A stretch of 64,000 nt of DNA from contig CM037864.1 of assembly GCA_021292105.1 (NCBI GenBank), forward strand, positions 11,765,898-11,829,897. Direction: 5' to 3'. This document shows, piece by piece, positions 20,339 through 31,390 of this stretch. Each line of letters starts with the position of its first letter. Position 1 is the stretch's first letter. A program made the translations under genes and the position numbers. The notes under the pieces were generated by a model. The model was given only the letters and a program-made list of their open reading frames with translations. It made no database searches and had not been told where the DNA came from. The DNA comes from Anadara kagoshimensis. Lineage: Eukaryota; Mollusca; Bivalvia; Arcoida; Arcidae.

Positions 20339-21129
20339 CACGGGGGTAATCCTGATAAACCGTATTTCATTTACGTCGGAGTATTCCGTCGTTTTAATTT
20401 ACGTCCGAGTAAAATGATACATTTTTGGTCGTTACGCTTTACGTTAAAGAGAAGAGATGACTATTTTTAATATAACTTCATAAAAACGAAACTTTAACAG
20501 AAAGCAAAACGTTAGTCACATTATATTTGATGGTTTTAACTGCCTCATATAAAAACTTGCAAGAAATATTCATATTTTTCACGTACCTTTAACATTTCCA
20601 TTTTTGGCAGGTGTTTTTGTTTAGCAGCTGATTTTAATAATACGGTTTTCGATTCAAATGATTTTTCTACACAAATTTCTCAAGAAATGTCTTTACTTAT
20701 ATAAACTCGCGAAAACAGAAGCTTTACTCGGCTTTTAAGTGAAATTGTATGTTTTGTTTAAGCGGAGTGGTTATAAATGTTACGCTTTCCGACCAACTGT
20801 GTTACGCTTTACGTGAAGATATGTTACGCTTTCCGTTTAATATGATTCGCAATTGACAGAGCTCAATCTTCATTATAACTTTAGATCGAATGTCTTTCTC
20901 GATTAAATCTTCACAAGTTGTTTCAGAAGTGATTCAGAAAGCATTGCAGGAGAATAGACCCATACACAGTTCGTAACTTGAACCAATAAAGAACAAAAAC
21001 AACATACTGTCATACATATAGCAATACATTACTTCCAAAAATAAACACTTACGTTAGAGTAAACCGACTTATTGATAGTTATACCAATTGCCCAAATTTT
21101 AACACGTGTGAAACACCATTTTTAAAAAG

Positions 21130-21320
21130 GCTCAAATGTAGATGATATTTTTACCTTTTTCTTCTAAGATTAGAATGTAGTTGGGTAATGGTGTTTCACG
21201 CCCCATTGAAGATTCATCCATATATATCGAGACGGTGAATTCATATGTGGTGAATAAAATCAGTGTTCTCAGAAAATCGGCCACCTTTGGTAGCGAACTG
21301 ACTTGTTCGTCTCCGGCTAC
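21130..21320 (-). mobile_element. tRNA-Leu SINE copy inside foldback element 2
   Basis: Inverted relative to 21716-21945: 'gttgggtaatggtgtttcac' here pairs with 'aaaacaccattacccaactc' there, and 'tcgagacggtgaattca' with 'tgaattgaccgcctcga'. Confidence 0.55.
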
Positions 21321-21715
21321 GTTTATCACTCTTCCTGACACTTTCTGACTTAGGTCATGCTTGTGACATACCAAGAGATTCAGCTTCCACCATTTTCTTG
21401 TTATGTGGCGTATTTTGACTGTGGTGGCTTACAGCTAAAATATCGCCATTATCACCACCCCTTTTCTTTTTTTTTCAGATCATAAGCAACAAGCGCGTCG
21501 TAAGTTTTTATTTTCCATGTAACCTTATCGCCCCGTTTCTTCGTTTAACGTGTGGACATACATCTTCATGTGCCTCAAATAAATGTTTAATGATTTATTG
21601 GTTGGCATTATTTATTTCAGACCTACGTGGACCTTGATGTTTCAGACATATGAATTCAAGACTGAAATTTTAAATGCATGATTATATTTTACTAGTTGGT
21701 TTCATAATTGAAATG

Positions 21716-21945
21716 AGGTCATCTGTGGCCGAGTGGTCTAAAGGACGGGCTTATGGATTAAGGTGCCTCTCATCGCCTTGGAACGAGTCCCACTTTGCGA
21801 AAGTCGGCGGTTTCTCTGGGTATACTGGTTTCATTCACCACCTTGAATTGACCGCCTCGATATATGTGGAAGAATCTTGACTACGGCGTAAACAACATTA
21901 CACTTGACTGAGGCTTAAAACACCATTACCCAACTCAACTATATT
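21716..21945 (+). mobile_element. tRNA-Leu-derived SINE with recognisable head
   Basis: A-box TGGCCGAGTGGTCTAAAG (from 21728) and B-box-like GGAACGAGTCCCACTT (21779 on) match the Pol III promoter boxes of tRNA-Leu, with two B-box mismatches. The body is 'ggcggtttctctgggtata' and 'gaccgcctcgatatatgtgg'. Not a functional tRNA: the acceptor stem and anticodon arm do not close. Confidence 0.65.
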
Positions 21946-21979
21946 CTTAAATTAAAAAGTTAAAAATTAACAGAAGAGG

Positions 21980-23010
21980 TTGATGGGCATCAACGCTCAC
22001 CTTAGTATATATAATGGATCAATGGTTGTCTCAACACAATAACACTTGTGAACTTAAAGGTTGGGCGAGATAAAAATGTGGAAACTCATGTCATTACCCG
22101 TTTATATAGTCAAGTTATAACAATTGTATACATTTCAGTATTCTTTCTATATCTGTAACCTTGACCCTGAACCTGTGACCTTGATCTATATGATCACCAT
22201 GTCAATACCTACAACATTCTAACTTACAAAAATTTAATAGTCTTGCAGATAATTAACCATTTTAGTTTACTTGTGCATCTGTGGTCTTGATTTTTTAACC
22301 CATGGCTTGATCTATGTATAAAAATGAACACCATGTCAATACCTACACTATTCGTATTTACATGCCTATTTAATAAGGTAATAGTTTTGCAAATAATTAG
22401 CCATTTTGGTGTACTTGTGCATCTATGACCTTGACTTTTGAACTTGATCTTTGTATCAAAATGATCGTCATGTCAATACTTACAATAAACTGAAAATATC
22501 ATGCCATTATCGCCTGAAAAATTAGCAATTTTTATGAAAGTTAAAAAACTGGGACATGACCTTGAGCTTTGATCTTTACATCAATTCGAGGAAGATAGCG
22601 AGACAAGATCAACAGTAAATTCTCCATACCAGTTATAACAATAAATGTCTCGTTTTATAAATTACGAATTTTACGCAAAACACGCGTAACCAATTTTTCG
22701 TCCAATTTTCATGTTTCCGGGTAACCTGAATCCAAATATCCAATCGAAATTTGCCTGCACGTTTTGGTTTTAGAGAAAAATATTTTTTTGCCTTTTTTGC
22801 TATCTTAGTAACAGCAGCCATGTTGTCAGGCATGGCCAAACCCCGAACACTATTCTGAGAGCCTGTTACCCAGGCCTGATAATCATCAAGTTTCATCAAA
22901 TTTGCCCAAGCAGTTTTGGAGGAGATGATTAAAATGTAAAGTTTACGAACGACTCACGACAAACGACTGACGATGATAGATGACAATAGCTCAACTGAAA
23001 ATATATATAT
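21980..23010. repeat. Degenerate internal-repeat region of foldback element 2
   Basis: Repeated blocks of 'ccatgtcaatacctacaac' type, 'attagccattttggtgtact' and 'tgcatctatgaccttgac' occur three to four times between 22150 and 22520. The left end 'catcaacgctcacc' and right end 'gacaatagctcaac' suggest an older inserted element. ORF 22633-22899 (minus) lies inside and has no recognisable domain. Confidence 0.45.
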
Positions 23011-23051
23011 TAACTACATTTGATCCTTTTCAAAATGGTATTTAACACGTA

Positions 23052-23155
23052 CATTCGAATCTGCCTTAAAGACCACCTCTATTATAAGGACCACTTGCCA
23101 ATAAAAGCCACTTTTACTAGTTCTCTTGGGTGGCTTTAATAAGCAAGTTTGACTG
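23052..23155 (-). mobile_element. Pogo-like MITE fragment
   Basis: 'ctgccttaaagaccacctct', 'ttctcttgggtggctttaat' and the terminal 'tttgactg' match the 8433 family in part, in inverse order. Confidence 0.5.
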
Positions 23156-23941
23156 TAGTTTATTTTGTGCAATTGGTAAAACTATCTTCAAGTCGGTTTA
23201 GTCTTTCGTAATTGTTTACTTTTGGAAGTAATGTATTGTTATATAAGCATGTATGTTGTTTTTTGTTCTTTATTGGTTCAAGATACGAACTGTGTATGGT
23301 TCTATTCTCTTCCAAAAATTTAATTTTATCCTGCAATGCTTTCTGAATCACTTCTGAGACAACTTGTAAAGATTTAACCGAGAAAGACATTCGATCTAAA
23401 GTTATAATGAAGATTGAGCTCTGTCAATTGCGAATCATATTAAACGGAAAGCGTAACATATCTCACGTAAAGCGTAACACAGTTGGTCGGAAAGCGTAAC
23501 ATTTATAACCACTCCGCTTAAACAAAACATACAATTTCACTTAAAAGCCGAGTAAAGCTTCTGTTTTCGCGAGTTTATATAAGTAAAGACATTTCTTGAG
23601 AAATTTGTGTAGAAAAATCATTTGAATCGAAAACCGTATTATTAAAATCAGCTGCTAAACAAAAACACCTGCCAAAAATGGAACTGTTAAAGGTACGTGA
23701 AAAATATGAATATTTCTTGCAAGTTTTTATATGAGGCAGTTAAAACCATCAAATATAATGTGACTAACGTTTTGCTTTCTGTTAAAGTTTCGTTTTTATG
23801 AAGTTATATTAAAAATAGTCATCTCTTCTCTTTAACGTAAAGCGTAACGACCAAAAATGTATCATTTTACTCGGACGTAAATTAAAACCGACGGAATACT
23901 CCGACGCAAATGAAATACGGTGTATCAGGATTACCCCCGTG

Positions 23942-24072
23942 TGTGTGTAATCAAAATTATGAGTGGAAGAAACTTGGAATTATGGAGCGTCAAATATATC
24001 CAGAGTAGTCCTGGACACAGAGACATACTTATCAACGATACTGTGATGACGGCCATAAAAAAAATCGAGGCC
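23942..24072 (-). mobile_element. Retroelement family R, right piece of the split copy
   Basis: 'gtgtaatcaaaattatgagt', 'cgtcaaatatatccagagta', 'gtcctggacacagagacat' and 'gtgatgacggccataaa' continue the fragment that ends at 20338. Confidence 0.75.
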
Positions 24073-24099
24073 TAGTTTTGTAATCTAACGAACTGATGC

Positions 24100-24283
24100 A
24101 GAGTCGGCAGCTTATTTCGACTCCACAGTAATTTTATGTCGACAGCCATTCAGCAGTTGATATCTATTTATCGGCAGTTTTTCGGTCACTAGGCCTAGCT
24201 ATCTATTCATATTCCGGTCACTCGGCAGTCCAGCTTCGACACCTTTACATTCGCTTAGTGTTAAACTTTCAACAGGTCTGTAC
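24100..24283. mobile_element. MITE family F copy (GTACAGACCTGTCGAAAG ends), partial
   Basis: The right end 'gttaaactttcaacaggtct' mirrors the left end of the next copy at 24294, making a head-to-head pair. The interior 'agtcggcagcttatttcgac' and 'gttttcggtcactag'-like segments recur in the 24294 and 61265 copies. Confidence 0.55.
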
Positions 24284-24293
24284 TATATCTACA

Positions 24294-24630
24294 GTACAGA
24301 CCTGTGGAAAGTTTAACACCGAGCTAAAGTAAAGCTTGAGTGTCGAGTGGCCGGTATATGGATAGCTAGTTACCGAAAGCCTGCAGAGATATATAGCAGA
24401 TGCCAGATGTCCAGATACAGCTTACAAAGCAACATCAAAGATAAGCTGCCTATTCGGGACTAATCACAGGTGCCCGGGAATTGGATTTTAAGCATTTAAT
24501 AAAAAAAAAAATAGCGTATCACATATATAAAAAGAGTTTTTTTTATTAAATGCTTAAAATCCATTCCCCGGGCACCTGTGGGACTAATTTGTTGGCTTAG
24601 CGTTAAACTTTCGACATGTCTATACTGTAC
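24294..24630. mobile_element. MITE family F copy, interrupted by a hAT MITE
   Basis: Ends GTACAGACCTGTGGAAAG and, inverted, 'ctttcgacatgtctatactg'. Without the 24465-24580 insertion it is about 213 bp, the size of the intact copy at 25371-25582. Confidence 0.7.
24465..24580. mobile_element. 116-bp hairpin hAT MITE with 8-bp target duplication
   Basis: Ends CACAGGTGCCCGGGAA and its inverse TTCCCCGGGCACCTGTG. The stems of about 45 bp include GGATTTTAAGCATTTAATAA. Flanked by GGACTAAT on both sides (24457-24464, 24581-24588). An 8-bp duplication fits hAT transposition. Confidence 0.88.
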
Positions 24631-25370
24631 CACCCAAAACACAGTATCTAAACCTCTAAATACCCAATATCACTTTCGTATCATTTTCTTGCCACCCAAA
24701 ACAAAAAGTCTAATTTTCAAATACGCTGATATTATGTTCTTCTTAATGAACAGTAATCTAACGGTGTCGATTTCAAACACCGAAATTTTAATCATTTGAA
24801 TTTTATCAAAATTTTAACTTTGCTTACTGGAGCGCGCACCTGTCATTTTCACAATTAGTTAAGTACTTTTGTGATTGACATATTTTTAGATAATTTTTGA
24901 TTTTGTCAATGGTTTTTATAAATCATTGTTAAAAGACAAGATATGTTTCTTGCTATCGGTCGGCAGTTAGACTAACAAGCGCCTTGTTTTATTGTCGTTA
25001 TAATCAGGGTTACACCAGGTTGTGTGCACGTTTGAAGATGAATTACGCATTGCAATATATTATATTTTTACTTGAATTTCATTCAAACTACACGGCAGGT
25101 ATTTTCTAATTTCTAAAATCAAATCTTTAAAAAATTTCCACTTGGGAGGTCTTTTTCAAAATGTACTTATATATAAAAATGTATTATTTATTTTGAATTG
25201 TTATGGATGAAACAGCAAATAAATATATTAAAACCGATATAATAATTTGATTGTATAATCCAGACCGTTATATCGCGATAATAATGTTGACTCATTATGT
25301 TAGGACCTACATCAAACGGCAAGGTTTTTCAATATTGTTTTGACAATTTCTAAACTATTGACTTGTACTA

Positions 25371-25582
25371 CAGACCCGTCGAAAGTTTTACACTTAGCTA
25401 ACGACTTAGAGCCAAAAGGCAGCTCATCTGCCCCATTCGTTTTCTATATCATGGCAGCTTTTCGACATGTGCTATATATCATTCACTCGACAACTTTTCG
25501 GTAACAATCTGTCCATATTTGGGTCAGCTCCACTGCTGTTTGTTAGCTTAGTGTTAAACTTTCGACAGGTCTGTACTGTATT
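25371..25582. mobile_element. MITE family F, uninterrupted copy
   Basis: Starts 'acagacccgtcgaaagtttt' and ends 'aactttcgacaggtctgta', inverted ends of about 35 bp that include the 'cttagctaac' segment. TA at the flanks would fit a TA target. A fourth, one-ended copy is at 61265-61440. Confidence 0.75.
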
Positions 25583-26148
25583 ATTTTTGTCATAATTTTG
25601 AGTTCAGTTACTGATGGGAAAACTTTCCTTACTTCTACTTCAAAGTGCCCTGACACTGGTGTACAACAAGACTGAAAAACAACTGTTTTGAAAAGTTAGT
25701 CCATTTCATATTTATGTTTATTTCATGTTTTGTTATTATGCTCCTTCAATGCGCCGTTACATAAGGCTAAAACAACAGCTGAAAATTGCAGTTAAATTTG
25801 GTCCATTGCTTCAATTTGGGTTTGACAAAACGATTGAGAGAGTTATAACGAAAAACGTGGACTGAACGAAGTAGCAAGGTTATTTGGGGACGTACATGTA
25901 ATAATGAATTTTTCTTGCATATATGTATTATTTTCTCATGATATTACTGCAAAGTAAAAAAAACCACTATTATACTACATTTCTTTAGAAAAATCTATCA
26001 ACTATGTTAATGCAATTTTAACATGTTCGAAACTTTAAGAGGAAACATCTGTAACTGAAACACCAAAAATTGTTCACAACAAACGGAACCAGAAATGAAT
26101 AACAACAAACGAAACAAAACACTTAATTGAAACCAATGGTTATAAATA
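25583..26148. other. Intergenic DNA, nothing recognised
   Basis: No ORF, RNA gene or repeat identified. Confidence 0.5.
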
Positions 26149-26275
26149 ATCAAAAACAAACATACAAGTCACAATCCAAACACAAAAAAATGCTTTGAAA
26201 ACTGGAAAATTGTAAACACGCAAACTTCCACTCGGGGTGTGAGGCCGAGTGCCTCGGGAAGGTAAGAAAACTATT
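26149..26275 (-). mobile_element. Retroelement family R 3' fragment
   Basis: 'tcaaaaacaaacatacaagt', 'aaacttccactcggggtgtg' and 'gaggccgagtgcctcggg' match the family 3' UTR; more divergent than most. Confidence 0.65.
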
Positions 26276-26359
26276 AATAGTCTGGGAGCAGCTTGCAAAA
26301 CCCAAAAATGTAGTCCGTACAATGTTTCTTTGTTGATAATATATGTGTAGGATGTACTT

Positions 26360-26545
26360 AATCATAATCCGAGTGATGCCACCTTGGCACAAGTGGGGAA
26401 ACTGAAAAATCCAAGATGGCGGCCAATATGGCTGACAAATCTAGGATATCTCGTATATATAGTTATAATAGCCACACCAAGTTAATTAAAGAGTCTTTTT
26501 ATAGGTTTTTGGGGTCAAAAAAGTTGTTTTTGCTGTTTACATTCA
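26360..26545. repeat. Repeat with 'AAGATGGCGGCC' block, facing a partner at 29145-29310
   Basis: 'gatgccaccttggcac', 'ccaagatggcggccaatatg' and 'gagtctttttataggttttt'. The first part recurs inverted at 29145-29225 ('gccatcttgtccgccatctt', 'gggtggcatcatgcag'). The two could bound an old ~2.9-kb insertion, but the inner sequences do not pair. Confidence 0.4.
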
Positions 26546-27610
26546 TACAGAGTGGATATCTGAACCATTTTTGACATATTGTAGACGATTTATTGTCGAA
26601 ATTGGGACTTTGCGCGAAAAACGTCCTTCTTAATGACATACATGATTTACACAGTTTGACGATGGTCGAATGTCGTCTATCCAAAACATTTGGTTGTTCA
26701 AGTTCCGGGAAAGTCTTGACTAGTGTTGGTTCTGATCGCATAAAAAAATGGACCAAACAACAAGTGAAGATACGATACCATTCATGACGCTTTGGAGAGA
26801 CAACTAATAAATAGTGAACGTTTTTGTAATTATAGTATAGAGATTGTTTGTCATATTTCAATTTACCACATCGTCATTTGGAAAGCGTTGAAGGATGAAC
26901 AACATTAGTATGTCAAGATCAAGTCCAAAATGAGTAGAAATCTGTGGAAGGCCATACATCCTACATTCCATTTGGAGTCTGTATTTTATCATGTGGATTG
27001 TTGGTGAAGAAAATTGCTGTTGTCTTTTGTAAGGACATTTTGGGTTCTACCATCGTCAGTCTTAGCACGTATCTTTCTATTTCGAAGAGCAATGGATAAA
27101 AGAGGTGGAAGAAGATGATACATCTACATAGGTTGTTGCTAAGAGGAACATCACAGAATGTATCAAAGAAGAGATCAAAGAAAGGTAGAGTAAAGATAAC
27201 TAAAACTCTGTAGACAGAAGTTGGATCTTGCTACAGAAAAAAATCATCTTTACACCAATTAGTTTGTTATCTTATTTTACAAACTTTCCTACACTCTCCA
27301 TGCCTTGCTAATTGGCAAAATAGTCACTAGCAGTCGTCTGATTAATAGGTATCTAAGTAAGAGAAAAAAACAAAATGTAGACTTTCCAATGACTTCGGCG
27401 AAGCATGTTCATATGATGTGAACACGTTCAAATCCTCTGTTGCAGTAACTGCAGGGGAAACTGCAAAAGCTATTAACAATTTTGGTGGCGTACTGATACA
27501 GGCTTTGGCAGATAACTCTGATGGCAACATTTCATCACAAATGGGCTTAAATACAAAATTCAGCGGCTTTATTACACGATTGTCAAGGGAACAGATTCAG
27601 TAACATTAGT
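26546..27610. other. Region without a recognised gene
   Basis: Several short ORFs (26499-26861 minus, 120 codons; 27418-27603 plus, 61 codons) have no domain I recognise. They may be remnants of the insertion suggested by the 26360/29145 repeats. Confidence 0.35.
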
Positions 27611-27614
27611 AATC

Positions 27615-28244
27615 ATCATAAACAAACATACTAATCCATGTCCGAATTACAATCCAGAAACAAAGTAAAAACATTAGAACTGACAAGTTAGGTTAGACAC
27701 ATGAACTTCCACCAGGGAAGCAAGGCCGGGTGGTCCGGAAGGGTAAGTACCTCCTGTTTAGCTAGCTACACCTGCCACGTGTGTAATCAAAATTTTGTGA
27801 AAGGAACGTAGAACTATTGGACGTCAAATATATCTAGGGCCATCCTGGACACAGAGACATTAAACTTATCAACAATACTGTGATGACAGCCATATAACTT
27901 TTTAGGGCCTTGATAAGCCTAGGCTTAAAATATCCCTGGGTCAACAATTTATGTGCAAGCAGCCTGCTTCGTTAAACAAAATCCCCGTAGTGGGAACTCT
28001 ACCATAGCAAATTAATTGGGAAACAGATACCCCATAACCAGGAGAAGCAGGTATATAGTTGTATAGAACAATTGAAGTCATCACGTTTGTCATAAAGCTT
28101 CAAATGTAGCCCTTTGTTGGCATCATAATTCAGGTATAAGTCTAAATATGAAACAGAACAGAAATTAGAGGAATCAGTCGTATCTTTTATTTTAAACTCA
28201 CTAGGATAGATGGACTTCATATAGTCTCCAAAGAGACAGAACAC
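27615..28244 (-). mobile_element. Retroelement family R, longest copy: RT C-terminus plus 3' UTR
   Basis: The minus strand reads IKDTTDSSNFCSVSYLDLYL and LYDKRDDFNCS (28244 to ~28060). Out-of-frame traces of NIP.SPAYG.F.SQLIRYARACSH follow, then a KFYGRHHNIVDKYD-like segment near 27880, then the shared 3' UTR with CAGGAGGTGCTTACCC-type sequence and the end near 27615. YLDL and YDKRDDF blocks are typical of the segment after the RT catalytic core in a retroelement group often filed near Penelope-like elements; the class is uncertain. Confidence 0.7.
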
Positions 28245-28543
28245 TCATCTATATATTTGTATGTTGAGTTGAATGATTTGGCGAGTCTTCTCTCCAGATT
28301 TAACAAGGTTCTGCATAAATTCTGCTTCATAAGAATAAAGAAACAAATCAGCAAGCAGTAACAACTACCACGTACACACCTGTTATAGACATGGTTCCAC
28401 CAGATGACTGCTTCGTGAGGAGCTAAGATGTTAAATGAATGTAGAAAACATTTATTGTATTAACAGATAATTATCAATTAAGGTGCTAACCCTTCAGTAG
28501 CACCCGACCTCACTTCCCTGATGGAAGTTCCCTTTCGCCGTTT

Positions 28544-28860
28544 TTGTCTGAGGGCAGGTCAAATCGGGACGGTAACACCTTGGCTGTTCTGTTTGAGGGC
28601 AGATCAAAATATGACGGTAAAACTGTGGCTGTTCTGTCTGAGGGCAGGTCAAAGCAGGACGGTAAAACTGTGGCTGTTCTGTATGATGGCATATCAAAGC
28701 AGGACGACAAAACTGTGGCTGTTCTGTTTGAGAGCAGATCAAAACAAGACGGTAAAACTGGCTGTTCTGTGAGGGCAGATCAAAACAGGACAGTAAAGCT
28801 GTGGCCGTTCCGTCTGAGGGCAGATTAAAGCAGGACGGTAAAGTTGTGGCTGTTCTGTTT
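28544..28860 (+). repeat. 45-bp minisatellite, about seven units, open in several frames
   Basis: The unit consensus starts 'ctgagggcaggtcaaagcag' and continues 'gacggtaaaactgtggctgt'. On the plus strand, 28544-28828 reads as 15-residue repeats of the SEGRSKQDGKTVAVL type. The minus strand is also open (82 and 66 codons). Because 45 is divisible by three, open frames arise without selection. The sixth unit is shortened, which breaks the plus frame. Confidence 0.85.
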
Positions 28861-28869
28861 TATCAAACC

Positions 28870-29490
28870 AGTGTTGATTATAAAGTTATTCTTTTTATAA
28901 TAGAAGGTAGCAGAATGGGCTTTGAACTCTGATCAGAACAAATCTAAACAAAGCATGTTATATGACTTTCCTAGCTTTGCACTCTTAGAAATGACAAAAC
29001 TAAGACCATTTTCGGAAGAATAACTTATTTAATTGTTATTTTATTGATTTGTTGATTATTAAAGTAAAGCATTAATGTTAGACTATCATTTATATACTGG
29101 AAAAACAGAATTACATGTGGAGAAATCAACATAATAAAATGAAAACTATTCTGGCAGCCATCTTGTCCGCCATCTTAGATATCTTAAATTCCCCAAAGCT
29201 GCCAGGGTGGCATCATGCAGTTTCTGATTAGGGACATGTTGGAGAACAACTTTATGTAAAAACATTTTGTGCGGACTCTTTTTTTAGGTTATGTGTAAAA
29301 ATAGCATTTGTCATCTGGACTATAATGTGACCAATTTAAAACAACTATCAACTACTAGTATTTAAAGGCAATTGTAGCATATTCTAGTTCTTCTATAACG
29401 TATTTGCAACTTTTGAAGCAGAAAAAGACAATGGGTTAGAACCACTATACATTGTATATAGAAGAATGTTCTTAATAAAGGCATTTGATA
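28870..29490. other. AT-rich intergenic DNA with the 29145-29310 repeat partner
   Basis: Apart from the 'gccatcttgtccgccatctt' repeat arm nothing was recognised. Confidence 0.4.
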
Positions 29491-29495
29491 TACCA

Positions 29496-29719
29496 GACCC
29501 TAGTCACACAATCATTTCTTAACTTGGATTTTCCTTAACTTAAATTTAGCAAATTTTGACAATCTTTTTCAGAAGTAATAACAAACATTTTTGACAAAAT
29601 TAAATATAAATGTCACTTACTTGAAGTGTTCTTCAAAATGACACCTTAATTCCAGAATATCTTAAAAAATATTAAAGTGTGAAAATCTTAGCTAAGAAAT
29701 GATTGTGAAATCGGGACCA
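29496..29719. mobile_element. MITE, CCGGTTTCACAATCATT family, copy 2
   Basis: 'cacacaatcatttcttaact', 'ggattttccttaacttaaat' on the left and 'agctaagaaatgattgtga' on the right match the ends of the 3121 element. Confidence 0.65.
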
Positions 29720-29775
29720 GAACCGTAGCTAATTATTTAATCTAAATAGCTTTCTATGATGTAAAGGTAAGTATC

Positions 29776-30330
29776 CATACCGGTCTATGTTCAAATTGCA
29801 ATGCCAAAGGGGAAATAAAAACTTGAAAATTGACAAATTATGTTAAACACGTCGACTTCCGCCAGGTAATCAAAAACATACTAGTCCATGTCCGAATCAC
29901 AATCCAGAAGCAAAAAAAAAACTTTGGAACCGACAAGTTAAGTTAGACACGTGAACTTCCACCAGGGAAGTGAGGCCGGGTGCTCCGGAAGGGTAAGCAT
30001 CTCTTGTTTAGCTAGCTACACCCGCCACGTGTGTAATCAAAATTGTGTGAAAGGAACATGGAACTATGAGACGTCAAATATATCCAGGACAATCCTGGAC
30101 ACAGAGACATCAACAATTATGTGACGACGGCCATACAACGTTTTGAGGGTTTGATAAGCCTAGGCTTGCACTATCCCTGAGTCAACAACTTATTTGCAAG
30201 CAGCCTACTTCGTTGTACAAAGTCCCCGTAGTGGGAACAAGCTCTACCATAGCGTATTAATTGGGAAACAAATACACCATAAGCAGGAGAAGCAGGTATA
30301 TTGCTGCATAAAAAAAGGAAAGTTGACAAT
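29776..30330 (-). mobile_element. Retroelement family R, two abutting copies
   Basis: 29776-29866 is a short divergent 3' end. 29870-30330 is a good copy with 3' UTR ('ggaagtgaggccgggtgctc', 'gctagctacacccgccacgt') and RT tail ('gtattaattgggaaacaaat', 'accataagcaggagaagcag', complement of the SPAYG/SQLIRY region). Confidence 0.75.
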
Positions 30331-30335
30331 AGAAA

Positions 30336-30415
30336 AATTGGGATACAATTCTACTGGCCTTTTTTAATAGGTGACCCTTATATAGAGGTAGCCTTTAAGG
30401 CAGGTTAGAGTGTAT
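30336..30415 (+). mobile_element. Pogo-like MITE, right half
   Basis: 'gggatacaattctactggcc' and 'ggtgacccttatatagaggt' match the right half of the 1145 and 61071 copies, fused to the end of the family R copy. Confidence 0.55.
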
Positions 30416-30944
30416 ATCTATGGTAATTTTGGATACAGAGACATTATGATGTCAGACGACCATAAAAATCACTGGGCATTGATTGATAAGTCTATGTTTG
30501 CTATATGCCTGAGTTAACGTTTCATTTGTAAGCTATTAGCTTCGTTGTATAAAGTAAAGTTGCACCAAGTGAAATCAAGCCAGTTTAGCGATTAAAGTGT
30601 TTATATTGTACAGTCACTTTTTATTAATAAACAAAATTGCGATGACATTTATGGTTGTTTGGTATTTTCATGTTTAATATGTAAAGAGATGATTTCGTAC
30701 ATTGCGACAACCATACATAATCCACAAAGAATGACAGATATTTAAAATCGTAACTCGGTAAACATCATTGTTTATTCCCCCTTGTCAATATCAATCATGA
30801 AACTTCAAAAAATAAGTTTATACTTAATAAAACACACCTTGCAATTATTTTACTTGACGTATCAGATGTCTTAAAGTTAAGTATACAAAAGTTGTTTTTC
30901 ATTTTACTCCGCAATCTCCCCATTTTAATATACCCTTATTTCAA

Positions 30945-31390
30945 GAGCACTAATTTGGCAAAATGACTGTGCGTTACACCTTTCCTTATTATACCCCCTT
31001 TATATTACCAAAATTCTAAATTGACTGAATGACTCTATATTATCCCTCCCAAAATTTACGCTCTTTACATATCACCCTCCCTAAATATACAACATTTCCA
31101 TCACCGAATTCTAATTTGGCTGAATGACTCTGCGTTATCCCTCCCAAAACATATCCCTTTATATCACCCTCCCTAAATATACACCATTTCCATCACCGAA
31201 TTCTAATTTGGCTGAATGACTCTGCGTTATCCCTCCCAAAACATACCCCTTTATATCACCCTCCCTAAATATACACCATTTCCATCACCAAATTCTAAAT
31301 TGGCTGGATGACTCTGCATTATTCTTCCCCAAATATGCCCGTTTATGTCACTAAAATTCTAAATTGGCGGTATGACTATGCATTTTGAAA
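30945..31390 (+). repeat. ~92-bp tandem array, about five units
   Basis: Landmark 'tgaatgactctgcgttatcc' falls at 31026, 31121, 31213 and 31305 with a shorter last unit near 31369. 'cctccctaaatatacaccat' recurs between. The central units are almost identical; the edges are degenerate. Confidence 0.88.

Larger units (their letters stand above)
20339..23941. mobile_element. 3.6-kb foldback element 2 (CACGGGGGTAATCC ends)
   Basis: Ends are inverted copies of CACGGGGGTAATCCTGATA (20339 and 23941), flanked by TGTGT (20334-20338, 23942-23946; the exact length is uncertain in a GT run). The left arm 20339-~21096 and right arm ~23164-23941 pair over about 760 bp with few mismatches. Four copies of GTTACGCTTT(A/C)CG lie in each arm, near 20425-20440 and 20770-20840 and mirrored at 23450-23500 and 23835-23850. 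The ~2.07-kb interior has no transposase; it is filled by two oppositely oriented SINE copies and a low-identity repeat. It is inserted in a family R copy. Confidence 0.85.

Noticed and set aside
21728-21800. tRNA-Leu gene
   Set aside because: A- and B-box-like sequences are present but the acceptor stem and anticodon arm do not fold; it is the head of a SINE.
26499-26861. 120-codon minus ORF
   Set aside because: No motif; lies in a region bounded by repeat arms and overlaps a plus ORF of similar quality.
26371-29224. A single 2.85-kb transposon bounded by the AAGATGGCGG repeats
   Set aside because: The arms are inverted but match over only ~70 bp with many mismatches, a family R copy and a minisatellite lie between, and no target duplication is visible.
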